Shown: positions 17,614 through 25,599 of the stretch, piece after piece
How positions within the stretch are numbered: position 1 is the first letter of the stretch
Layout: each line of letters starts with the position of its first letter
Assembly (NCBI GenBank): GCA_002439165.1
Contig: DJTE01000033.1
Location: 1-64,000, forward strand
Length of the DNA stretch: 64,000 nt
Direction: 5' to 3'
DNA from: Chryseobacterium indologenes
GTDB taxonomy: Bacteria > Bacteroidota > Bacteroidia > Flavobacteriales > Weeksellaceae
Position numbers and translations under genes: made by a program
Notes under the pieces: generated by a model
The model's input: only the letters and a program-made list of their open reading frames with translations
Databases searched by the model: none
What the model was told of the DNA's origin: nothing

Positions 17614-20600
17614 ATGAAAAAAATATTGATTTCGGCTGTTTATTTCCTGTCAGTCGGAGCATTTGCTCAGTCAAAGGATCATGCCAGAACCTGGGAACTT
17701 TTGCTGAACAACAAAAGAGATGAAGCCAGAACTTTCTACGATAAAACATTACAGTCCCAAAAATTTAAAAACTTTGAAAGCCTTTTTCTGGATGCAATGA
17801 TTGATCAGGAAATGGGTAAATTCATTTTTGATGAAACCTTTGTGAGCCATTTTGTAAACAGTACCGATGAAGAAGCTTATCTGTATCCTGTTTTCAAGGA
17901 GAAATGTATGCTGGGCGATATGGATGAAAGCGGAATTGATGATTACACTTACAAAAAAGTAGATATCCTGTATGACAGTAAAAATTTCGGAAAGGTAAAC
18001 GGCATTATAGAGCTTAAGACTTATTTTGATTATATGAGAGGTAATTTTGCCGGATCTGCTGATGCGCTTTCAAAACTCGGAAAAATTGATAAATGGCAGT
18101 ATGCCGGAGTATTTGAAAACCTTAACGGAAGCGGTATGGACAACGAATATGAGCCGGAGACCTATGCTAAAAACGACAGATTATTCAATACCGGAAGTTT
18201 TGGAAATGTAGGCTGGTACAACAAAAAACATAAAGATAACGGAGGATTCAGTTTTTTCATCAATGAGCTTGAGTATGGACGGGGAATTGTTTATGCACAA
18301 ACATTTATAGATAATCCGGAAGAAAGAAAAGTATGGTTTGAAGTCAATGCAAATAATGAACTGAAGGTCTTCCTGAATGATACCGAAATACTGTCAAGCA
18401 CAAAAGACGGTTATACCTCTACGGGTTCACATCTTGTGGAAGTGATATTGCCCAAAGGAATGAACCGTCTGCTCATTAAAAATGATTCACAGCTTGATAA
18501 GACGGCAGGGTTTATGGTTGTGCCTTTTGATACAAATTACAGCAAAATCAGTGATCTGGCTTATTTTGATACTTATCAGGAGTATAATAAAAGTACACTT
18601 GCCCAGCTTCAGCCCAAAGAATTAGAATTGAAATTTGAACACAGGCTCAAGGAGAAAATCATGCAGTCTCCCAATGATTTTATTTATGATTACCTTCTGA
18701 CTCTGGGTTATCTTAACAATCAGCAGAATGACAAAGCAAAGGAAAAAATAGACCTTTTTACTCAGAAATATCCGAAATCTTCTCTCGTTCAGATGCTCCT
18801 TTCCCGGTATTATAACAATCTGGAAGATCACGTGAAAATCACAGAAATTCTTAAGAATATAGAAGTGAATGATCCTGAATATTACCAGGTCCCGGTTATG
18901 AAAATTGCTGATGACAATATTACCAAGAATATGAGCATTCAGGAACTGGAAAAATATAAGGCGCTCCTGAAAAAAACAAAGGCAGGAGCTGTTACGGAAC
19001 TTTTTGATGTGATTATATCCGCAAGAAATCATGATATCGAAAAGATGAAGTCCCATGTAACCAGCCTGAAAAAAGCTTTTGCCAATAATGAAAAATATAC
19101 TATTTCTTTAACTTCCCTTGAAGAAGCTGATAAAAAAGATCAGAGCGGCATCATTAAAAAGCTGGAAGACTTTATTGCCACAAGAAATAATCTTGATATC
19201 ATGTCTTCATTATTTAATTATTATGAAAAGGCTAACAGGATAGAGGATGAAAAGAAACTGATCAGAAAATTCATTGAAATATATCCGTCTTTAAATGTGC
19301 TGAGAACCAAATATATTTCTCTTTTACAGGAAGATCCCAAAGATCCGGAAATTATGAAACAGATTAATGAAGGACTTGAAAATTTTCCGTATTCCTATTC
19401 TCTGATGGCATTAAAGGCTGAAATCCTGGCACTGCAGAAAAATAAGGATGAAGCTGTGAAGTATGCCCGGGAATCCCTTTCTCATTTTGCAGAGAATGAA
19501 CGGATGTATAAGCTTATCAAAGATCTGGGGCAGACCGAAGATGAAATTGACCAGGTTTCTGTAAAAGATCTGAAAAAGCTGGCTTCGGAAAGAAAAAACA
19601 AAGGAGTAAAAGGAAAAAAAGGAGTTACCACATTGTGGGATGAATATATTGTAAATGTATATCCTGAAGGAGGATTCAAAAAAAGAAGTACCTATATCTA
19701 TGAAATTACTTCAGAAAGCGGAATAGAAGAACTGAAAGAGTACTATATCAGCTATTACGACAATGTGCTGAAATCTGAAATCGTAAAACCGAACGGCAGT
19801 ATTGTGCCGGGAGAAAAATCCGATGACCAGATCGTCTTCACCGGTCTTGAAGTGGGAGATGTGGTTCTTATACAAAAAGAAAGTATAGAAAGAAGAGGCG
19901 GGCGATTCTACAAAGATTTTAATATTAGTTCTTATTTTAATTCCGAATATCCTGTTGTAGAATCCGTCTTTACGGTCATCACTCCTGAAAATATGCCTTA
20001 TCAGGTAAAGAGCCATAACGCAGAAGTGGCTTCCACAAAGAAAAAAGTGGGAAATAAACTGTTTCAGACCTGGAGACTTAATAATCTTCCGGAGATAAAT
20101 CTGGATGAAAATTACAGGCCCACATATTATGATGCCACTATTTCGGTAACGGCCAATTCTATAAAAACCTGGCAGGAAATATCCAACTGGTATTCGGATC
20201 TGATCAGAAAAAGCATGGTATCAGACAGGGTAGTGGATAAAGCCTTCAGGGAGATATTCCCCAACGGAACTTCAGGAATGAACGATACTGAAAAAGCTGA
20301 AAAAATTTATAATTATATTGAGAAAAATGTATCTTACAGTTCTGTGGATTTTCGCCAGAGCGGATTTATCCCTCAAAAACCATCCAAAACATTGGTGACA
20401 AAGCTTGGAGACTGCAAAGATTTATCTACATTATTTTTAATTCTGGGAAATCAGGCAGGGCTGAAATCCAATCTCGTGCTGGTACAGACCAATGATAACT
20501 CTCCACAACGTCTTCTTTTGCCTAATTTAAGTTTCAATCACTGCATTGTAAAGGTAAATCTCGACGGAAAGGAAACTTTCCTTGAAATGACAGACAAGTA

Positions 20601-21369
20601 TTTACCCTTTAATGCCATTGTTAAAAGCAATTATAAGGCAAAAGGTCTGGTGATTTCCACAGATAAGAACAGCGGGAATGCTGCCCGGCTTATTGATATA
20701 CCGGCAGATAATAATACAAAAAGCCTGTTCAGGTCAGTAAGTGAAGTTCAGATTAACGGAGATGATCAGAGCTTTGTAACCAGGCAATATACAATGGGAG
20801 AAACCAAAAGTTATTATAATACTTTCTTCCAGAGTTCACAGACGGAAGAAAACCGTAAAAAAAATATGGAAAAGGAATATGGTGGAATTTTAGATAAGGT
20901 AATCAACGTAAAATCAGTAAAATTGCTGGATGGGAAAGATCTTACTGCAACCCCTTTATCCTATGAAGTTCAGTTTAATATCAGTGATAAACCTCAATCC
21001 GTTGGCAATCTGAAAATTATGAAGATTCCTTTTATTACAAAACCATTTACAAAGGATGTGGTTGCTACTGAAAACAGAAATACAGATATTCTGTACACCC
21101 AATATGAACGGCAAAATGAATATTTTGAAGAAGTATATCTTAATATTCCTGAGGGAATGAAGTTTATTGAAATTCCTGAAAGTAAAACTATGGCGTATAA
21201 CAATTTCAACTATTCAATCAGTTATGAGCTGGAAAAAAATAACAGATTAAAAATAACAAGGAAATCCCAAACTCCGTGGGATAATATCAGAAAAGAACAA
21301 TATCCGGAATTTAAAAAATTTGTAGAAGAAGCGATCAACGCAGAAAATCAGATTTTGGGATATAAATAA
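17614..21369 (+). CDS. Large exported DUF3857/transglutaminase-like protein
   Basis: A 1251-residue protein with a signal peptide ending FAQ (about residue 19). Residues 30-640 hold helical TPR-like repeats with a beta-sandwich-like insert at about 180-310. From about residue 670 comes a DUF3857 domain, followed by a transglutaminase-like core: VTKLGDCKDLSTLF with the nucleophile Cys934, and FNHCIVKV with His976. A C-terminal DUF3858-like beta domain closes it. The DUF3857-transglutaminase pairing is typical of Bacteroidota periplasmic or surface proteins; a protease or crosslinking role is assumed but not proven. A clean terminator follows. Confidence 0.85.
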   Translation: MKKILISAVYFLSVGAFAQSKDHARTWELLLNNKRDEARTFYDKTLQSQKFKNFESLFLDAMIDQEMGKFIFDETFVSHFVNSTDEEAYLYPVFKEKCMLGDMDESGIDDYTYKKVDILYDSKNFGKVNGIIELKTYFDYMRGNFAGSADALSKLGKIDKWQYAGVFENLNGSGMDNEYEPETYAKNDRLFNTGSFGNVGWYNKKHKDNGGFSFFINELEYGRGIVYAQTFIDNPEERKVWFEVNANNELKVFLNDTEILSSTKDGYTSTGSHLVEVILPKGMNRLLIKNDSQLDKTAGFMVVPFDTNYSKISDLAYFDTYQEYNKSTLAQLQPKELELKFEHRLKEKIMQSPNDFIYDYLLTLGYLNNQQNDKAKEKIDLFTQKYPKSSLVQMLLSRYYNNLEDHVKITEILKNIEVNDPEYYQVPVMKIADDNITKNMSIQELEKYKALLKKTKAGAVTELFDVIISARNHDIEKMKSHVTSLKKAFANNEKYTISLTSLEEADKKDQSGIIKKLEDFIATRNNLDIMSSLFNYYEKANRIEDEKKLIRKFIEIYPSLNVLRTKYISLLQEDPKDPEIMKQINEGLENFPYSYSLMALKAEILALQKNKDEAVKYARESLSHFAENERMYKLIKDLGQTEDEIDQVSVKDLKKLASERKNKGVKGKKGVTTLWDEYIVNVYPEGGFKKRSTYIYEITSESGIEELKEYYISYYDNVLKSEIVKPNGSIVPGEKSDDQIVFTGLEVGDVVLIQKESIERRGGRFYKDFNISSYFNSEYPVVESVFTVITPENMPYQVKSHNAEVASTKKKVGNKLFQTWRLNNLPEINLDENYRPTYYDATISVTANSIKTWQEISNWYSDLIRKSMVSDRVVDKAFREIFPNGTSGMNDTEKAEKIYNYIEKNVSYSSVDFRQSGFIPQKPSKTLVTKLGDCKDLSTLFLILGNQAGLKSNLVLVQTNDNSPQRLLLPNLSFNHCIVKVNLDGKETFLEMTDKYLPFNAIVKSNYKAKGLVISTDKNSGNAARLIDIPADNNTKSLFRSVSEVQINGDDQSFVTRQYTMGETKSYYNTFFQSSQTEENRKKNMEKEYGGILDKVINVKSVKLLDGKDLTATPLSYEVQFNISDKPQSVGNLKIMKIPFITKPFTKDVVATENRNTDILYTQYERQNEYFEEVYLNIPEGMKFIEIPESKTMAYNNFNYSISYELEKNNRLKITRKSQTPWDNIRKEQYPEFKKFVEEAINAENQILGYK

Positions 21370-21383
21370 CAGAATAAACATGG

Positions 21384-21415
21384 AAAAGGCTACTCATCAA
21401 TGAATAGCCTTTTTT
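21384..21415 (+). terminator. Rho-independent terminator
   Basis: AAAAGGCTA and TAGCCTTTTTT form a 7- to 9-bp stem around a 12-base loop, followed by T. It lies 15 bases after the DUF3857 gene and also lies just beyond the 3' end of the converging ribF gene, so it can serve both strands. Confidence 0.85.
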
Positions 21416-21421
21416 AATATC

Positions 21422-22342
21422 TTAAAACGGAAACGCTTCCGTCAGCCTTTTATCTTCATCCAGCCGTTCTGTCAGTTTTTCAAGCCCTTCGAATTTAATC
21501 TCATCATGAAGGAAATCCCTGAACTTTACCGTAATCTTTTCACCGTAAATATCATCATCAAAATCAAGGATATAAACTTCAACGGTTAATTGCTCACCGT
21601 TCACCGTAGGATTGGTTCCAATGCTTAACATTCCTTTGTATGACCGGCCTTTTACGTCCACTTCAACAATATAAGCCCCCTTTTTAGGAAGGAGTTTAAG
21701 GGATTCCGTCTCAATATTGGCGGTAGGATATCCAATTGTTCTTCCGATTTTCTTCCCGTGAACCACCGTACCCGAAACAGAATAAGCGTAGCCCAGCATT
21801 TCATTGGCATCTTTGATATTGCCTGCCAGAAGTGCGTTGCGGACTTTCGTAGAGCTGATGTTATTCTCATGAATATTGATCGCTTCCATCTGTTCTACCT
21901 CAAAATCAAGCTCTTTGGACAGCTTCTGAAGAAGTTCAAAATTGCCGCTTTTATTTTTTCCGAAAGAATGATCATAACCAATGATCAGGTATTTTACATT
22001 TAATTTTTCGATCAGGATCTGACGGACAAATTCTTCTCCGGTAAGGTTTCTGAACTCTTCATCAAATTCTTTCAGGAATAAATGATCAATACCGTATTTT
22101 TCAACCAGCTGTTTCTTTTCCTCAAGAGTATTAAGAAGTTTAAGATTCTCATCAGGATTGAAAACAAAACGGGGATGTGGCCAGAAAGTAAGAATGGCAG
22201 TCTCCAGGTGGTTGTCTTTACCAGATTTTATAAGTTCATCAATGATGCTTTTGTGACCCAGATGCACTCCGTCAAACATGCCTAAAGACAATGCCAGAGG
22301 TCTTTGAGAAGAGTAATCTTTAAAATTCTTGAACACTTTCAA
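21422..22342 (-). CDS. ribF: Bifunctional riboflavin kinase/FAD synthetase
   Basis: A 306-residue enzyme that converts riboflavin to FMN and FMN to FAD. The N-terminal half is the nucleotidyltransferase: LGMFDGVHLGHKSII carries the HxGH-type loop, and later ISSTKVRNALLAG is the KMSKS-like segment. The C-terminal half is the flavokinase: GKKIGRTIGYPTANI, then GTNPTV and the closing RDFLHDEIKFEGL. The start at the TTG (22340-22342) is chosen because a good promoter (-7 element at 22363-22370) lies between it and an ATG 51 bases further upstream, so that ATG would not be in the transcript. The first residues KVFKNFKDY also match the usual start. Confidence 0.94.
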   Translation of the reverse strand: MKVFKNFKDYSSQRPLALSLGMFDGVHLGHKSIIDELIKSGKDNHLETAILTFWPHPRFVFNPDENLKLLNTLEEKKQLVEKYGIDHLFLKEFDEEFRNLTGEEFVRQILIEKLNVKYLIIGYDHSFGKNKSGNFELLQKLSKELDFEVEQMEAINIHENNISSTKVRNALLAGNIKDANEMLGYAYSVSGTVVHGKKIGRTIGYPTANIETESLKLLPKKGAYIVEVDVKGRSYKGMLSIGTNPTVNGEQLTVEVYILDFDDDIYGEKITVKFRDFLHDEIKFEGLEKLTERLDEDKRLTEAFPF

Positions 22343-22362
22343 AACGGAAAAAATTTTGACTG

Positions 22363-22393
22363 CAAATATAGATATAATGTAACAATCTATCAA
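22363..22393 (-). promoter_or_regulatory. ribF promoter
   Basis: Read on the minus strand, TTG at 22393-22391 and TATATTTG at 22370-22363 are 20 bases apart, the Bacteroidota pattern. Transcription would begin near 22356, leaving a leader of about 14 bases before the TTG start of ribF. Confidence 0.75.
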
Positions 22394-22500
22394 GATAACA
22401 GCAGACCAATATTTTCAGCCGGGAAATGCGGCTGACAGATCAATCAACTGCCGGATGAATAAATTTATAAAAAGCATGATAAAAATCTTTTTTTTACCAA

Positions 22501-22530
22501 TTGCGGGTTTATGAAGAATCATTATATTTG
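22501..22530 (+). promoter_or_regulatory. atpD promoter
   Basis: TTG at 22501-22503 and TATATTTG at 22523-22530 are 19 bases apart, matching the Bacteroidota consensus. The predicted start of transcription is near 22537 and the atpD ATG is at 22551. Confidence 0.78.
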
Positions 22531-22550
22531 CACCAAGAAAAAATTTAGCA

Positions 22551-24059
22551 ATGGCAAACCAAATTAAAGGTAAAATTTCTCAAATTATTGGTCCGGTAAT
22601 CGACGTTGTCTTTACAGATGTAGAAGCAGTTCCTGCAATCTACGACGCGTTGGAAATTACAAAGGAAAACGGTGAAAAGGTAGTCTTAGAAGTAGAACAG
22701 CATATTGGAGAAGATACAGTAAGATGTATCGCAATGGATGCAACTGATGGTCTTAAAAGAGGTCAGGATGTAATCGGATACGGAAATCCTATTACAATGC
22801 CTATTGGTGAAGCTGTGAACGGAAGACTATTCAACGTTGTTGGGGATGCTATCGACGGGCTTCAGAATATTTCTAAGGATGGCGGGCTGCCAATCCACAG
22901 AGAAGCTCCAAAATTTGATCAACTTTCAACTTCTGCAGAAGTTTTATTTACAGGGATTAAAGTAATCGATCTTATCGAGCCTTACGCAAAAGGAGGTAAA
23001 ATCGGTTTGTTCGGTGGTGCCGGTGTAGGTAAAACAGTATTGATCCAGGAGTTGATTAACAATATTGCAAAAGGACACGGAGGTCTTTCTGTATTCGCCG
23101 GAGTAGGTGAAAGAACGAGAGAAGGAAATGACCTTTTGAGAGAGATGTTGGAATCAGGAATTATCAAGTATGGTGACGATTTCATGCATTCTATGGAAAA
23201 TGGAGGATGGGATCTTTCCAAAGTAGATCTTGAAGTAATGAAAGATTCTAAAGCTGCATTCGTGTTCGGTCAGATGAACGAGCCGCCAGGTGCAAGAGCG
23301 AGAGTAGCACTTTCCGGTCTTACATTAGCTGAGTATTACAGAGATGGTGGTGAAAGCGGACAGGGTAGAGACGTACTTTTCTTCGTAGACAACATCTTCC
23401 GTTTTACACAGGCTGGTTCTGAGGTGTCTGCACTTCTTGGACGTATGCCTTCAGCGGTAGGTTACCAACCGACACTTGCTTCTGAAATGGGAGCGATGCA
23501 GGAAAGAATTACTTCCACTAAAAACGGATCCATTACTTCTGTACAGGCAGTTTATGTACCTGCGGATGACTTAACTGACCCGGCTCCTGCAACTACCTTT
23601 GCCCACCTTGATGCAACTACGGTACTTGACAGAAAGATCGCTTCATTAGGTATCTATCCGGCGGTAGATCCATTGGCTTCTACTTCAAGAATCCTTGCTC
23701 CTGAAGTTATTGGTGAAGATCACTACAACTGTGCTCAGAGAGTAAAAGAGATTCTTCAGAGATATAAAGCTCTTCAGGATATCATTGCCATTCTTGGTAT
23801 GGAAGAACTTTCAGAAGAAGATAAAGCAGTAGTTTACCGTGCAAGAAAAGTTCAGAGATTCTTATCTCAGCCTTTCCACGTAGCAGAGCAGTTTACAGGT
23901 ATCCCTGGATCTCTGGTAGACATTAAAGATACCATCAAAGGGTTCAACATGATCATCGACGGTGAATTAGACCACCTTCCGGAAGCTGCTTTCAACCTGA
24001 AAGGAACCATCGAAGAAGCTATCGAAGCCGGACAAAAAATGTTAGCTGAAAACGCATAA
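22551..24059 (+). CDS. atpD: ATP synthase F1 subunit beta
   Basis: A 502-residue catalytic subunit of the F1 ATPase. Walker A is GGAGVGKT at residues 155-162. GERTREGNDL, the Walker B strand DVLFFVDNIFRF, and PSAVGYQPTLASEMG are all intact, as is the DELSEEDK-like stretch (MEELSEEDK) in the C-terminal helical domain. It acts on the cytoplasmic side of the membrane, making ATP from the proton gradient. In Bacteroidota atpD and atpC often stand apart from the other subunit genes, as here: none of the other ATP synthase genes lies in the window. It has its own promoter. Confidence 0.98.
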   Translation: MANQIKGKISQIIGPVIDVVFTDVEAVPAIYDALEITKENGEKVVLEVEQHIGEDTVRCIAMDATDGLKRGQDVIGYGNPITMPIGEAVNGRLFNVVGDAIDGLQNISKDGGLPIHREAPKFDQLSTSAEVLFTGIKVIDLIEPYAKGGKIGLFGGAGVGKTVLIQELINNIAKGHGGLSVFAGVGERTREGNDLLREMLESGIIKYGDDFMHSMENGGWDLSKVDLEVMKDSKAAFVFGQMNEPPGARARVALSGLTLAEYYRDGGESGQGRDVLFFVDNIFRFTQAGSEVSALLGRMPSAVGYQPTLASEMGAMQERITSTKNGSITSVQAVYVPADDLTDPAPATTFAHLDATTVLDRKIASLGIYPAVDPLASTSRILAPEVIGEDHYNCAQRVKEILQRYKALQDIIAILGMEELSEEDKAVVYRARKVQRFLSQPFHVAEQFTGIPGSLVDIKDTIKGFNMIIDGELDHLPEAAFNLKGTIEEAIEAGQKMLAENA

Positions 24060-24061
24060 AT

Positions 24062-24138
24062 TATTAACAATTTGAGATTTGAAATTTGAGATTCGATGAG
24101 TAATTTCAAATTTCAAACATCAAATTTCAAATTTGTTT
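24062..24138. repeat. Mirror-like AATTTGAAATTTGA / TTTCAAATTTCAAA repeats between atpD and atpC
   Basis: The 81-base spacer is built from short units. GATTTGAAATTTGAGATT (about 24074-24092) is followed by AATTTCAAATTTCAAA (about 24101-24116) and a further CAAATTTCAAATTTG near 24120-24135. The units are complementary, so the mRNA can fold into alternative hairpins between the two cistrons. An ATG at 24096 within this repeat is in frame with atpC but would add 15 low-complexity residues. Confidence 0.75.
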
Positions 24139-24140
24139 CT

Positions 24141-24422
24141 ATGAATATAAAAATTTTAACACCAGAATATGTAGTTTTTGAAGGAGAAGTAGACTCTGTA
24201 CTGCTGCCGGGGAAAAATGGTGAATTCCACATCATGAAAAACCACGCAGGTATTGTTTCTTCTTTAATCGGAGGTAAAGTAAAGCTTTTTGCCAAATCTA
24301 TTGATGAAGCATATACCAAAAACTTAACCAAAGAAAACGAAAAGGATTCAGCTTTTTCTTATCCTATCAAAAGCGGTGTTGTAGAATTTAATAATAATAA
24401 AGGAATCATCCTTTGTGAATAA
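24141..24422 (+). CDS. atpC: ATP synthase F1 subunit epsilon (short form)
   Basis: A 93-residue subunit starting at the ATG at 24141 (MNIKILTPEYVVFEGEV). The upstream in-frame ATG at 24096 lies in a repeat and is rejected, because the family always starts right at this beta strand. Conserved features include VDSVLLPGKNGEFHIMKNHAG, the loop of the beta-sandwich domain. The C-terminal helical hairpin of longer epsilon subunits is missing, as usual for Bacteroidota. The subunit couples the rotor to the beta subunits. A good terminator follows. Confidence 0.93.
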   Translation: MNIKILTPEYVVFEGEVDSVLLPGKNGEFHIMKNHAGIVSSLIGGKVKLFAKSIDEAYTKNLTKENEKDSAFSYPIKSGVVEFNNNKGIILCE

Positions 24423-24451
24423 TTAAATGAAAAGCTAAATATATTTTCAAG

Positions 24452-24480
24452 AAAGTGTAACTTTGTTACACTTTTTTTTA
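24452..24480 (+). terminator. Rho-independent terminator of atpDC
   Basis: AAAGTGTAAC (24452-24461) and GTTACACTTT (24465-24474) form a perfect 10-bp stem with a three-base TTT loop, followed by five more T. It lies 29 bases after the atpC stop. Confidence 0.92.
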
Positions 24481-24499
24481 TGACATAAAATCTGATTAT

Positions 24500-25318
24500 A
24501 TGAGGAATGGGATGATCATATTTTTTGCCGTTTTGGGGACCTTTTTCAATGCTCAGAACTTCAAAACCAAAAGAGGTATTATAAGCCTTGACGGGATACA
24601 TGTAGCCAAAATATCAAACAAATCCAATGTTTATACATTCATGGATTTGAAAGAAACCCCGATATACACCATAGAATTCATAGATAAAAGTGTTGTGGAT
24701 TCCGTAAGAGACAGCTATATCCGGCTGAACAGGGTATATAACAGGGATAAAACCATAGACATGGACTACATTTCTCCGTCAGCATTCTCAGGAGAAGAAA
24801 AATCAGCGGTTTATACCTCTATAAAAGGCTTAAAAGTTATCGATAACAAAGGGATAAACATCAGAAATCTGGATGAAATCTTTAAAAATGTTCCGAAAAG
24901 GAAGCTTGACACGAAAACAAAAGATGCCTATACCACCAGAAGCAAAATAGATAAACTGAATATAGAAGTCAATAAAGTTGGAGAGATTTTAAGCAATGGG
25001 GTTCCGGTAGGATATTTTACCAATTTACCCGTAAGTTTTGGCTCGGAAGATACCATTACCGATAAAACTTTTGTAGATATTGAAGTATATGATGCAAAAA
25101 GCAAATTTATCGGGCGTTACATCACCACAACAAAGCAGATTAAAACTGCCAACGGGAAAATCTTTACTATTTACAGGGAAATGTCCGGAAGAGCAGCGCT
25201 CCTGAAATTTCCTACCTATAAAGCAATAGCAGAAAGAATGGCTATTATGGATCCGAATTTTATCAAAATACAGGAAAAGGTATCTGTTGGCCCTGTTGAA
25301 AAACAAGTCTCACAATAA
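24500..25318 (+). CDS. Secreted protein of unknown function
   Basis: A 272-residue protein with signal peptide ending FFNAQ (about residue 18). The mature chain is basic and beta-rich in the first half, then has a charged helical part (KRKLDTKTKDAYTTRSK), and a beta-like closing segment. It contains no Cys and no enzyme motif I can see. It stands directly after the atpDC terminator and before a decayed gene with a similar signal peptide. The family is not recognised. Confidence 0.6.
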   Translation: MRNGMIIFFAVLGTFFNAQNFKTKRGIISLDGIHVAKISNKSNVYTFMDLKETPIYTIEFIDKSVVDSVRDSYIRLNRVYNRDKTIDMDYISPSAFSGEEKSAVYTSIKGLKVIDNKGINIRNLDEIFKNVPKRKLDTKTKDAYTTRSKIDKLNIEVNKVGEILSNGVPVGYFTNLPVSFGSEDTITDKTFVDIEVYDAKSKFIGRYITTTKQIKTANGKIFTIYREMSGRAALLKFPTYKAIAERMAIMDPNFIKIQEKVSVGPVEKQVSQ

Positions 25319-25331
25319 TAAAATACAGTCT

Positions 25332-25500
25332 ATGAAAGTTTTGCTTTTTCTGTTATTATTTTCATTCTTGTCAGCACAAAAATTTCAGATCTGAATAGTT
25401 ATCGGGCTACCCAATGTGAAAAATACGGCTGCATAATGATAAAGGGAAGATTATAGAATCCGGAAAATATACCTTCGAAGAAATCGCAGAAAAAAATTAA
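25332..25500 (+). pseudogene. Decayed small secreted-protein gene
   Basis: An ATG at 25332 opens a normal signal peptide (MKVLLFLLLFSFLSAQ) but a TGA stops it after 20 codons. Other frames continue protein-like sequence: DLNSYRATQCEKYGC in one, then KIIESGKYTFEEIAEKN ending at a TAA at 25498-25500. At least two frame changes are needed to join these. It looks like a short exported protein that has broken by small indels. It follows the preceding secreted-protein gene by 13 bases. Confidence 0.65.
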
Positions 25501-25599
25501 ATGGGAACAGGATTACTCAGATGATATTCCATAAAAATCTGTGAGAAAAAGTATTAAAATCGTTAAAATTAAATTTCCTGTCCAATTTTAGTTCAAAAA

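Noticed and set aside
24458..24465. TAACTTTG promoter-like word
   Set aside because: It falls inside the perfect terminator stem of atpDC and is explained by it.
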